Source: Calonectria ilicicola (Eukaryota > Ascomycota > Sordariomycetes > Hypocreales > Nectriaceae). Taken from it: a DNA stretch of 64,000 bases. Made by a program: the position numbers and the translations under genes. Positions 9,839 to 19,812 of this stretch are shown piece by piece. Under the pieces are notes generated by a model. That model was given only the letters and a program-made list of their open reading frames with translations, made no database searches and was not told the origin of the DNA. The stretch is taken from assembly GCA_020809705.1 (NCBI GenBank), contig CP085830.1, positions 5,787,878-5,851,877 of the forward strand. The letters run 5' to 3'. The first letter of the stretch is position 1. The number at the start of each line of letters is the position of its first letter.

Positions 9839-11830
9839 TCAAGATAATATGGGAAAGACAATCGAGGAGTTATAACAAGAAGCATCGAGATAGTTACCAG
9901 TAATCCTTCGAGCTGGAGCACCATCACTCCCGAACTCAACTATATATCCACTATGTTTCCCTTGGGAGTTAAAGGTCGGCCAATCCACAGTATACACCAT
10001 GCCGGCCCCGCTCTTGAGGAAAGCGAGAAAGTAATCCTGCATAGTAGCAGACGTTTCGACCTCAGCTTGAGGAGTGTCGCCGACCATCTTCACATATGTC
10101 CCAAAGATCATGAGGAGATCTGTCCAGTGATAGGCACCCAGCCACGGCTTGGGGCTGATGTTGGAGTAGTTGCCTACATACCCATTAGTAACATGAAGTG
10201 TTGTTAGGCATATAACCAAGACATACCAACATAAAAGTAACGGAAACTCTCTAATCCAGCAGACTCACGCAGTTTAGAGTCGGACAAAGCGAAACAATTA
10301 AAAGCGCGGGCAACCTCGGCAGTATGAGTCAAGTTCGGCGAGGGCTCCAGTTCGGTCGCTGTGGTCGAGCGTATGGCAGGTCCTCGTGCCACAAGGTTTT
10401 TGGCATATCGATCAGATTTGTTGGAAAAGATGTATCTCTCGTCAGCTAAAACAGTGCGGCAAGTCAGCACAGGCTTTTCCAGCCAACACCAGGTGTTACA
10501 GACCAATATAGTTTGCAAAGTCGACGCCTGGCTTCTTGTCGTATCTGTTGATGAATTCCTCGATTTGTACCCAAGAAATCTGCCGCATGCACTCAAGCTC
10601 CGCTTCATAGTCATCACCGTAGTTGCAGCCGAGACTCTTGGCTACAACGTCAAAGTCGGCATAGGGATCCGGGATTTCGGTAGTGTTGACGATGTAATTT
10701 GGGCCATTGGAAATGATGCCAAACTTGGCAACGAGTGGTTTTTCCCAAAATGCCGTGGTATACATGTCGACCAATCTAGCGCCTTGGGATTCTCCCCACA
10801 ACTGTAGATACATGTTAGAAGAATCGAGTCATGCTAAACTTTTGGAGATGACTAACAAGAATATTGTCTTTGGCTCCTCCAAAATACTCAATGTTCTCGT
10901 GTACCCATTCGACAGCAGCTCTCACGTCGAGCAAGGTCAACGACGTTTCTTTCAAAGCACGGGATTTGGGGTCTGGTAACAAATTAGCTCGCCAGCAACT
11001 GAACCATGCATTGAATTAAACCAGCTGAGGCTTCTTACTTCCAAATATGTTTACACGGTAGTTAATGGTGACAACTATGTGCTCCTGAGAGCGTGATACC
11101 CACTGCTCCGGTAGCTGCGAAGGCACATTGATCCCACCAATGAGACCACCTCCACCTGTGACAAATAAGGCAACAGGAAGCTGGGACGACTTGTTCGCGT
11201 ACGAAGGAGTCCACACAGCGAGGGTGAGGCAATCTTCAGACGAGGACCACGCAACAGCACCTTGATCACGCCGCTCGCCCAGACTCATTAAGGGGTTCGG
11301 CGGTGCGTACCGGTTCCAGAAGACGTGCTGCGAGGAGACGTACTGTGGACAGGCTGCGAGTACCCCAAGAGCTCTGTTTAGCAATACAGATCTACCGAGA
11401 GCTCGATAGGGATCTATTCAACTTACCAGGGCCGAGGTGAGTGGAATCGAAGAATTTAGATGAGCGGGGAAGCTTCTGGGGTGGCTCAAATCGAAGATCA
11501 CCGATTGGTGGCTATTGGGAGTAAGTAGGCGATGAACGTAGGCAATGAAGACCAGGTGCAAGAAAAGACATAGTACTGGTGATGGCTTATGGGGCTTATT
11601 TCTTCGCGTACCTGGGCAAAAGGGATGCGCAGGAACTGGCGCACGTTGGGATATGTATCATTATACATTCCGATAAAGGTTCCTGTGTTCGTTTCAACAG
11701 TGAGATTATCCCAGCCATGGCGTATGGAACGTGGCTGCTGATGGCTAAGATCCGCAAGATATGCGTCAAACTGTTTTGCCTGGGCGATGGCCCACAACCA
11801 CAACGCCGCCAGGAAGGTGTAGGATTTCAT
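9839..11830 (-). CDS. type-B carboxylesterase, seven exons, secreted
   Basis: Exons in gene order are 11830-11612, 11511-11427, 11371-11039, 10972-10857, 10801-10504, 10445-10227 and 10173-9839. They join in frame to 534 residues, a normal length for the COesterase family. The signal peptide is MKSYTFLAALWLWAIAQAKQ. The active-site Ser lies in WGESQGAR (consensus GESAG), the acid is probably the Glu in TTATE, and the His is in LGAYHWTD, so the triad looks complete. The oxyanion-hole segment reads FVTGGGG where most members have IHGGG. Introns are 53-100 bases. The fifth donor is GTCTGT, which is unusual but is the only one that keeps the frame (NYI to ADERYIF). The enzyme should hydrolyse carboxylic esters outside the cell. 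It is divergent from a second esterase starting 745 bases away. Confidence 0.85.
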
Positions 11831-12575
11831 GGCGAAAAGAATTGATCAGAAATTAAGTGATGTCTTTTTAAGCTTCTTGGTTCACGAATGACCATCCTAA
11901 CATTGTCTACTTATCCTACAACTGACCGCCAGGGTCATATAACGATTTCTCTGTTCAACGTCCTAAACTGATCCACCCCCAGCTTTGCTAATTCCCCCGC
12001 AATACCAAGTCGACGGCCCATGACCACCTCCACGAGAGTTTTCGGTCCGAATATATAGGCTAACCCTGAAAATGTTTGGAGGAAGTTTTGGTGCTAGGGG
12101 TAGTTCAGTCGTGATACGGGCCAATATCGGTGTTACTGGTGCAACAGATCAGCATAATGTAGCCATGGTCTTATTAGCACCGCTTCCCAAATCGATTTTG
12201 TCTGGACCATGCTCTGATCTAGTCGTGTGGTCTGGCCAAACGGCCCGTTTATTAGTCTGTTCGTTTATAAAAGTGGTTCCGCGGAGCGGTTATATCGGGT
12301 ACAGCGGCTACAAGGCCGCCACAGAAATCGAACCCCATGTCCAAGCCCCAGTTCATGCGCATGATTGTGGAAAGTTTGAGTAGCTCGTAAAAGATGTCTC
12401 CGCGGAGCAAGGACTTAGTTTTGGCTCCCGACCTGGGGTATTTATGCGCCAGGTGCATGCGAAGGACTTGGAAGAGGTTGAAGAAGTTGAGGATGTATAT
12501 AGGATTAGTACGACCAAAACATTCACAAGTCTGGGCAACTTGTTACTCCTGGTCTTCATCTTTAGAGCACTGAGA
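11831..12575. promoter_or_regulatory. shared divergent promoter region of two carboxylesterase genes
   Basis: 745 bases lie between the two start codons, with no believable gene. It contains CGG-type half sites such as TTCCGCGGAGCGG near 12280 and CTCCGCGGAGCA near 12398, where CCGCGG is a palindrome typical of Zn2Cys6 factor targets. That reading is inference. The head-to-head layout allows joint control. Confidence 0.45.
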
Positions 12576-14289
12576 ATGAAGTTTATTACTACTGTTCTCA
12601 GTCCTGGGGCTTTACTGGCATCAGCATTGATCATGGACCCCCACTGTCAACTTATCCAATGGCACATACAGAGGCATCTACAACCGACATTACCATCAAG
12701 ACTTCTTTCTCGGTATGCCATACGCCAAATCTCCCGTCCATGACCCCCGACTGCGGCCCCCGCAGCCTCTCAACAGCACCTGGACAGATGTCCAGGAAGC
12801 GACGGAATACTCACCGTCGTGTATTGGCTACGGAAGCGACACTTGGGTCCTGGGCAATCATGTGTCTGAAGATTGTCTGACTATCAACGCCGTTCGCCCA
12901 GCCGGCTTACCTGTTGGTGCCAAACTCCCAGTTGCTGTCTGGATCCATGGTGGTGGCTGGGTGAACGGTGGAAGTTCGGACCCCGATACAATCTCTCGTT
13001 CATCGTCGAACAATCTGTCAGGAAAGGCATGCCCATCATTGCCGCGAGCATGAATTATCGTCTCCACGCCTGGGGATTTCTTCACAGCGCCGAGCTTGCT
13101 GCCGAAGGATCAACAAACCTTGGTTACCGAGATCAACGACTGGCCCTACACTGGCTTAAGGAAAACATTGCTGCTTTCGGCGGAAATCCAGAACAGGTAA
13201 CTATCTGGGGCGAGAGTTCCGGAGCTTTCTCTGTTGGGTCCCAGCTCATCGCATACGGGGGTCGAGACGACAAGCTCTTCAGTGCGGCCATCCTCCAAAG
13301 TGGATCACCTTTGACCTTTGGGCTCAAACCTCAGACCTCAAAGACTTGGGAGCCATATTGGACTAAGCTCCTGCATACTACAAATTGCTCTGGAGCAGAG
13401 CCACTTGCATGTCTGAGAAAAATCTCCACAAAGGAACTCAGCGCGGTTTTTAACTGCTCGTTTGCTTCGCCGCCAGGTTGGGGCCAGGTGATTGATGGCG
13501 ACTTCATCACGGCAAGCGGAAGCACATTCCTGAAGCAGGGCAAATTTGTCAAGGTGCCTATTGTTATTGGGACGAACTTTGACGAGGGCACGGAGTTTGC
13601 TCCTCAAGGAATCAACACAACGGCTCAGTTCGCCCAATACGTCAGATCTGTTGGTGTTTCCAAACAAGCAGTCCGCACCGTCGAGAGGTTGTACTCTGAT
13701 GACCCTACAGTTGGCATACCAGCTACACTGAAGAGCAGACCTGAAAGAGCCCTTGCGCACCTCGGAAAGCAATTCAAGCGTGTTGCTGCCTTCAGTGGTG
13801 ATGTTTATCAGCATGCTGGTCGAAGATTTACGACAATGTCGTGGGCTAGACGGCATGTGTCTGTGTGGAGCTACCACTGGAATGTTCTCGTTGAGAATGT
13901 TTCACCAGCCAGGGGCGCAGGCCACTTCCAAGAGGTTGTATTTGTTTTTGATAATATCAACGGTCAAGGCTATGAAACCGTCATCTCCAAAAACCCAATG
14001 GCTGGAAAACCCGCCAAGTTGGTCCAGCTGGCGGATGTTATGTCGACAGCTTGGATTAGCTTTATTGTTAATCGGAATCCCGTTAGCCATGGTAAGAGTG
14101 ATCTGCTCGCGTGTATTTGTTGAGCTGACCAGTTGCTTTGATGTAGCTCAATCTCTTACCTGGCCTGAATATCGAGTTGGGCGTGAGAGAAATCTGGTAT
14201 TTGATGTGAACGTAACAGGGTTGGCTCATAGCGAGTCGGATACATTCCGCCAGAGACAAATTGCGTATATTATGGACAATCTGTATTGA
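12576..14289 (+). pseudogene. type-B carboxylesterase, frame broken twice near the N-terminus
   Basis: The signal peptide frame starts at ATG 12576 (MKFITTVLSPGALLASALIM). The conserved protein then continues one frame over (VNLSNGTYRGIYN, MPYAKSPVHDPRLRPP, WIHGGGWVNGG) and returns to the first frame at PRYNLSFIVEQS. The switches fall at a C5 run at 12638-12642 (one C too many) and a C4 run at 12981-12984 (one C too few). The rest is intact: WGESSGAFS (catalytic Ser), GTNFDEG (acid), GAGHFQE (His), an intron at 14092-14146 and a C-terminus TWPEY..FDVNVTG to 14289. Two opposite one-base errors in homopolymers look like sequencing errors, but a young pseudogene is possible. If corrected it would be a secreted esterase paired with its divergent neighbour. 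Confidence 0.75.
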
Positions 14290-14377
14290 ACTGGAAACTT
14301 GTCGTTTTCCTTTACTTGGACCTTATCAACGAGACACGGATTTAGCTACTGAAAGAATAGGAAATAGTCTGGCCAAA

Positions 14378-15517
14378 TCAGCCGGAGCAAATGGGCAGTC
14401 CGAGGTGCCCAGATGGACTGATTAGAGCATCAAGTGCGCTGACAGAAAAGCTGACGACATGAACGTGATTCCTTCTCCCAGACAGTGGTTGAATCTGACC
14501 TGACGCGGACTCTGCCCGAGCCATGACTGAGTAGGAGCCGCATGGAAGATCCAATTCTATCTTCCATTTCTGCCAGCTGAAGTCTTTCCTTGTTTCAACT
14601 TCAGTTGCGGTCCAGTTTTCACCGTCATCAAAAGAAATGTGAACATTTTTCACCGCTTCAAAACACCACGCCCAACCCTCTATCGCCACTTTTGGTTCCA
14701 CGAGTACAGCCTCAGGTTCAGGCCGCACAATGATTGAGTTGACTTCGGCTTCCCAAACCGGCCGTTTATTTATCCCTTCGGGGTCTCCGGGATCAATTTC
14801 GTTATAGAAAGTCGTGGTATATGGTCCTTCTGCCCTTCTGTCTTCCAACGTCAACCGGCAAAGCCATTTCGTAGAGTTCGTGCCAAACCACCCGGGAACG
14901 ACGAGCCTAACTGGGCCTCCCCGCTCTTTCGTTAGCGGCTCCCCGTTCATCATATAGGCTACCAGAACTTCTGCACTTTGGGCTTTGTCCAATGGTAGGT
15001 CTTTTTGGTAGCAATCTGCTGTAACACCATGGAAGCTTCCATGCTCGAGTCCATCTGACCATACAAAACGAGCCTCGGGGAGCGGTGAAGCAAGGGATAG
15101 AAGGTATGCAAGAGGGACACCTGTCCAGACAACGTTCCCTATACGCCATACTGCCTCCACTGGAGGCTTGATTGGGCTACCGTAGCATTCGTGAAACGAT
15201 GTAATCGATTTCTGTGGTAGGCGTTTAAGCTGATCCAGTGAAAGTGCGAAGGGATTTTTCACTAGTCCAGTGACTATCAGGGTCCATTTGTGAGGGTCCA
15301 CGACCGCCGCTCCCATGTGGATAGTATGGAAGAGTAGGTCGTCCGGCGTGATGAAGTCGTTCATTATATGTGGTTTGGGAGGATGCCGTATATAAAATCC
15401 ACGAGGGCTAATGGCAACAAGAGCATGGCGCTCATTGCCCTCTGCCGGCACGGAGGATATGTCGTGGTTTTCCAGCGGCGTCATGATGGTGTTCGATTCT
15501 GATTGGTTGCATAGCAT
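14378..15517 (-). CDS. sulfite-oxidase-like molybdopterin oxidoreductase
   Basis: A single exon codes for 379 residues from ATG 15517 (an alternative ATG is at 15484). The N-terminal two thirds is the molybdopterin-binding domain: FITPDDLLFHTIHMG, SFHECYGSPIKPP with the Cys expected to bind molybdenum, WTGVPLAYLL, and GPVRLVVPGWFG. The C-terminal third is the Mo-cofactor dimerisation domain (VEGWAW-like AIEGWAWCFEAVKNV, then SGRRNHVHVVSFSV). There is no cytochrome b5 or FAD domain, so it is of the short sulfite-oxidase-like type, not nitrate reductase. Likely reaction: oxidation of sulfite or another small oxyanion/sulfoxide. No signal peptide is seen. It converges with the esterase upstream and diverges from the aminotransferase. 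Confidence 0.8.
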   Translation of the reverse strand: MLCNQSESNTIMTPLENHDISSVPAEGNERHALVAISPRGFYIRHPPKPHIMNDFITPDDLLFHTIHMGAAVVDPHKWTLIVTGLVKNPFALSLDQLKRLPQKSITSFHECYGSPIKPPVEAVWRIGNVVWTGVPLAYLLSLASPLPEARFVWSDGLEHGSFHGVTADCYQKDLPLDKAQSAEVLVAYMMNGEPLTKERGGPVRLVVPGWFGTNSTKWLCRLTLEDRRAEGPYTTTFYNEIDPGDPEGINKRPVWEAEVNSIIVRPEPEAVLVEPKVAIEGWAWCFEAVKNVHISFDDGENWTATEVETRKDFSWQKWKIELDLPCGSYSVMARAESASGQIQPLSGRRNHVHVVSFSVSALDALISPSGHLGLPICSG

Positions 15518-15965
15518 TGTGTATAAGCAAAGCGGTTAAAGCCCACCAAGCTGCAACGGTTTCCCGAATAACAGCGAAGCCAAGCTTCCGTCAAGGTATA
15601 AATGTGCTGGGGATGGATTCATGTACTGACTGATTGGCGACGAGGATATGCCTCATGCGCTGGCTTTATGGCGACAGGCTTGGCCACTCCTATATCCACT
15701 TGTGAAAGTCTGGAACGCCCGGCTGAGTTGCACCCCACAATTCAAGGGTTGGATTCTCCACTTTTCAAGTGCTCGGTGTGTTGACGGGTTGCAAAAGTGC
15801 GTACCGAACCTAGAACCCGACTAACTTGCTCCGGACACTTCCGGCTCTGCCTCAGGGTATATATCGCAACATTGAAACATCCAAGTAAAGATCTCGCCCA
15901 CTCGACGATGTACTTTCTACAGATGCACTTATTGCATAGCTCTTTTTAGCAGTTTCTTACTCAAC
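15518..15965. promoter_or_regulatory. divergent promoter region with TATA box for the aminotransferase
   Basis: A TATATAT element at 15858-15864 lies about 100 bases upstream of ATG 15966. The other side serves the molybdopterin gene. No reliable gene lies between. Confidence 0.5.
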
Positions 15966-17237
15966 ATGAAGCTCTCCGGTCGTGGCCAAGCGACAGCATC
16001 CAACAAAGGCGGATCCCTCCTGTGGGAAGTGACGGCAAACCTTTGGAACGCTACAACCAACCCTTCAGGCTACGTAAGCTTGGGTATGGCAGAAAATGTG
16101 CTTATGCAAGATGAGCTGTTGCAGCACATCACTGACAACACCTCCCTTCAGCCGCAAGCTTTAACCTATGGCGACGGTACAACGGGATCAAAACGGTTAA
16201 AGCTTGCCCTTGCACATTTCCTCAACAAACATTTAAATCCTTACACGGAAATCGACTTGAACCACATCACCATTACCAACGGCTGTAGCGCAGCTATCGA
16301 ACATCTCGCCTGGGCAATTGGGGATCATGGAGATGGTTTCCTCATCACCAGGCCTTTCTTTCGCGCCTTTATTCCAACCTTCGGCCTTCGCGTTGATACA
16401 GAGGTGATACAGGTGCCATGCCATGGTGTCGACCCTTTCTGCGAGGATGTCGTCGAAAAGTACGAGGCCAGACTGCAAGAAACCAAAGCACAAGGAAAAA
16501 AGATTGCTGGCATTCTTCTCTGCAACCCGCATAACCCCCTCGGGCGCTGTTATCCTGAGGGTACCTTGGTTCGACTCATGGAATTTTGTCAGAAACACCA
16601 ACTTCACTTGATTAGCGACGAAGTCTACGCAATGTCAACTTGGACAAACGATGAGTCACCAACTACGCCGTTCACCTCTTGTCTATCCATAGACCCTACA
16701 GGAATCATCGACCCGTCTCTGGTACACGTGGTGTGGGGAGTCTCGAAAGATTTTGGATCCAACGGCATCCGACTCGGAAGCATTATTTCCCAGAGCAATC
16801 CTCTGTTGCACAATGCACTTGTTCCAGCAGCTTTGTACAGCATGTGTTCTTCCCTCGCTGAACACGCTTTTGCGAATGTATTTGAAGACGATGCTTGGGT
16901 TGATAGCTACCTGGCCAAAAACAGGGCAAAACTCGCCGAGCATTACAGGCTAATAACATCATGGGCAACAGAGCATAACATCCATTACGCAAGGGGATCA
17001 AATGCGGGCTTTTTCTTGTGGGTCAATCTTGGAAAGGCCTACTGCCGAAACCGTCCTGAACAGGAGCATCTGCAAGCTGAGGATCGGGTAATGAAGCTAC
17101 TTCTCAAGCAGAAAGTCTTTGTAGCCCCTGGAGCAAGCTTTGGATCTGAAGGCAGTGGATGGTTCAGACTTGTCTTTTCAGTTGACAAGACAACTCTCTT
17201 AGAAGGGCTCACTAGAATTAATAGCATTTTAGAGTAG
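15966..17237 (+). CDS. ACC-synthase-like class I/II aminotransferase
   Basis: One exon, 423 residues. It has the fold-type I PLP signature: YGDGTTGSKRLK (residues 68-79), ITNGCSAAIEHL, CNPHNPLGR with the cofactor Asn at 187, SDEVYA with Asp218 and Tyr221, and WGVSKDFGSNGIRLG with the Schiff-base Lys at 261. The LGMAEN segment with Glu43 and the SKDxGxxGxRLG motif place it with fungal 1-aminocyclopropane-1-carboxylate-synthase-like proteins. Members of this group often work as plain aminotransferases or C-S lyases, so ACC synthesis is not assured. It is cytosolic by appearance. With the sulfite-oxidase-like and D-cysteine-desulfhydrase-like neighbours it could act on sulfur amino acids. Confidence 0.85.
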   Translation: MKLSGRGQATASNKGGSLLWEVTANLWNATTNPSGYVSLGMAENVLMQDELLQHITDNTSLQPQALTYGDGTTGSKRLKLALAHFLNKHLNPYTEIDLNHITITNGCSAAIEHLAWAIGDHGDGFLITRPFFRAFIPTFGLRVDTEVIQVPCHGVDPFCEDVVEKYEARLQETKAQGKKIAGILLCNPHNPLGRCYPEGTLVRLMEFCQKHQLHLISDEVYAMSTWTNDESPTTPFTSCLSIDPTGIIDPSLVHVVWGVSKDFGSNGIRLGSIISQSNPLLHNALVPAALYSMCSSLAEHAFANVFEDDAWVDSYLAKNRAKLAEHYRLITSWATEHNIHYARGSNAGFFLWVNLGKAYCRNRPEQEHLQAEDRVMKLLLKQKVFVAPGASFGSEGSGWFRLVFSVDKTTLLEGLTRINSILE

Positions 17238-17410
17238 GGCATTTTTCAGAACATAAAATCAACAATTTCTGGAACAATACTGTTTTTACTGGAAACTATA
17301 TATACTAGTAAGTGTAGGAGACAAGGTTCTGTTAACAACTTCTTATTACTAGGCCAGGGTCCCTTTACACGATCAAGTTACAGAATCAACGGGCAGGACC
17401 GGGTTACACA

Positions 17411-17470
17411 GGTAAGACAGGTGACACGGGTAAGGCGGGTGACACGGGGAAGACGGGAGAGAGGGATGAG
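17411..17470 (+). repeat. 18-bp tandem repeat, about three units
   Basis: GGTAAGACAGGTGACACG at 17411, a one-base variant at 17429 and a third more altered unit at 17447. It lies between the aminotransferase and the beta-lactamase-like gene. Confidence 0.75.
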
Positions 17471-17630
17471 ACGGGTGGAATGAAAACGGGGCCAAAAGAC
17501 GCCGGGGAAGGACCGACAAGCAGCATTCTCCTGCGAAGGCTAATGTACAAGAAAATTACATTCTTCTCGGAACATTTCTTGGGCCACGAAGTTTAAGGGT
17601 TGTACAACCTCATGACGGAGACGAGGATAA

Positions 17631-17638
17631 TATATAAA
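17631..17638 (+). promoter_or_regulatory. TATA box of the beta-lactamase-like gene
   Basis: TATATAAA about 65 bases upstream of ATG 17703, the usual spacing for a short fungal 5' leader. Confidence 0.5.
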
Positions 17639-17702
17639 CAGTTCGCTTCTTGATAGGGCAAAAGGCATTATCATCCTAGTCCATACACAAGCTCAATTCA
17701 TT

Positions 17703-19019
17703 ATGGCATCATCTTTTGAACTGTTGCTAAATGAAGCTATCAAAAATCTCGATGTCCCGTCAATAGCAGTTGAAGCTATACGGCGTGATGGTAATTGCAT
17801 CCTTCCCGCAAGCACCTACCAATCGCGGCTAATATATCGGTTGAGGATCTCGAATCCTTTCCATGTATTTAGGATCGCCTTCACCACTCTTCACTTCCCA
17901 AAACGCCATCGGGAAGAACACTCTGTTCACCTTGGCTTCTTTGACCAAACTTCCTACATCAATTGCTGCTCTGCAACTGGTGGAAAACGGCACCATCGGG
18001 CTTGACGACGATGTGACTGACTTACTCCCGACCCTCAAGCGACAGCGCATTTTAAAAGGGTTCAAGGCAGATGGAGAGCCGATCCTCGAGGATCGCACAA
18101 ATCCCATCACACTTCGTCACCTGTTGACCCATTCGGCCGGTACAGGGTATGATTTTTCAAATGAAGAACTTCGCAGAGTCCAGTCCTTCCTTGGGGAACA
18201 TTTGAGTTCCAAACCAACCATTCAGCAGCGTTTCAACCTGCCGTTATTATTTGAGCCTGGTGAAGGCTGGAATTATGGCTGCTCCATTGATTGGGTGGGA
18301 AAGCTTGTCGAGGTACTCACGGGCTCGAAGCTCGAAACATACATGTCGAAACATGTATGGCAGCCACTCGGAGTTACAAGCTTCACGTTCTGGCCACATC
18401 GACAAGACATCACAACGAAAGAGCTGGCAATCCTGGCAGAACGAGACGAGGAGACAAAGAACCTGAGACCACTTCCTGAAGGTCTCTCTTTGAATATTGG
18501 CGTCACTGACTGTTTCGGTGGGCAAGGCGGATATGCTACAGTCGAAGACTTTCTCCAACTCCTTTATTCGCTTCTGGCTAACGATGGCCGCATACTGAAA
18601 CCTGAGACAGCGGACCTTTTGTTTCAAGGCCATCTGACCGGAACGAGCAAATCTGCGCTAAACCGCAAGATGGAGGATCCATCTTGGGCAGTCGGCGCCT
18701 TTTACCCTGGAGAAATCTACGATTGGAGTCTAGGAGGATTACTCATTGAAACAGCTGACCATGGCTGCCCGCTGTCGCGGGGCTCAAATACACTGGTTTG
18801 GAGCGGAGCTGCGAACTTGTTCTGGGTAACAGATCTCGAGTCTATTTTGACTTCAAGGCCAAGCAACGCTGATTTGGAGAATAGTTTGTTGATCGTCAAA
18901 ATGGCTTATGTGGATTATTCGCCACTCAAGTCATGCCTCCTGCTGACTATGTCTCACAAGCCTTGATCAAAGCATTCCACGAGGAACTGTACAAACAAAT
19001 TTCAGAAAATGCAGCGTGA
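17703..19019 (+). CDS. class-C beta-lactamase / transesterase-like serine hydrolase, three exons
   Basis: Exons 17703-17790, 17873-18825 and 18885-19019 give 391 residues. The second intron (GTAACA..GAATAG, branch CTGAT) restores the proper C-terminus VDRQNGLCGLFATQVMPPAD; without it the frame drifts. The nucleophile motif SxxK is ASLTKLPT (Ser52, Lys55), and the Tyr motif is WNYGCSIDW. The block ITLRHLLTHSAGTGYDF is typical of fungal beta-lactamase-family hydrolases (LovD-like acyltransferases, EstB-like esterases). The N-terminal region between RRDG and FTLAS is shorter than usual, so a small exon in the 82-base first intron could be missed. No signal peptide. It could be an esterase, amidase or acyl transferase acting within the local pathway. 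Confidence 0.8.
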
Positions 19020-19812
19020 CAAGTATTAGTTCCCAATGGATTAGCTAGAATTCCATAAGCTCACATTGACGCAATTGGTACTTTTCCCAAGCCCGGAATT
19101 TTATCTTGAGTACATCAATGCAATGGAGATTTCGACTTGCATCGTTAACCGTTTGTCTAATGGGGTCCTTACAAGACATGAAGCCGTGCACTTTCATGCA
19201 TTGCGTCCTTGTATCATGGATGATTATTTACCCACATTACCAACGCTTATGTATCAATGCACCTTGTTCTACATAGCCGTCACCAAATATCTTTGAGCCT
19301 CAATCTTCTCTGATTTGTCGAGTCCATGGAGGATTCTCTCGCTTCTAGACCGCGTGACTTGAATGCTAAAGGGAGAGAGAAGAAATCCCTGTTACAAGCG
19401 GAATAAAACTTCCTTAGCTGCGTATCCTTATCTTCCTTGTAAAGGAGATCTATATTGCCAATAGTTGCCCGCACCTCCCCATATTGATGTTGCAAAGGTC
19501 AGTTTCAAGATCGTGGGCGTGCTTACATACTCTTCCGTTGGGTAATAGTATTTGGAATGAATTCCGCCATACTTATTTGAATCGAGTCGCAATCTACAGA
19601 GGCTATAGCTACTCTAGCAAACCAATGGAATCTGGTATTTAATCTCAATAGACTGGCCGGAAACCCTACTTGGTCTTGGGTGCTTCATCGCTCAAGAGCC
19701 GGCTAAAATGGGCTAGTCATAAAGCCAGTACAAAAGATGGTTTAAAACTAATTGCCTCCAACTATACGATGTGGCAGATGGAGAGCCTACTACGCGACGA
19801 AAGACGCGTCCT
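19020..19812. other. intergenic, nothing recognised
   Basis: Convergent 3' regions of the beta-lactamase-like gene and the PLP-enzyme gene. Only short frames without resemblance are present. Confidence 0.45.

Noticed and set aside
12873..13000. N-terminus of the 416-residue frame starting at 12873 as the true start of the esterase
   Set aside because: Before about 12984 this frame does not resemble the family, while another frame does; the apparent start is an artefact of the frameshift.
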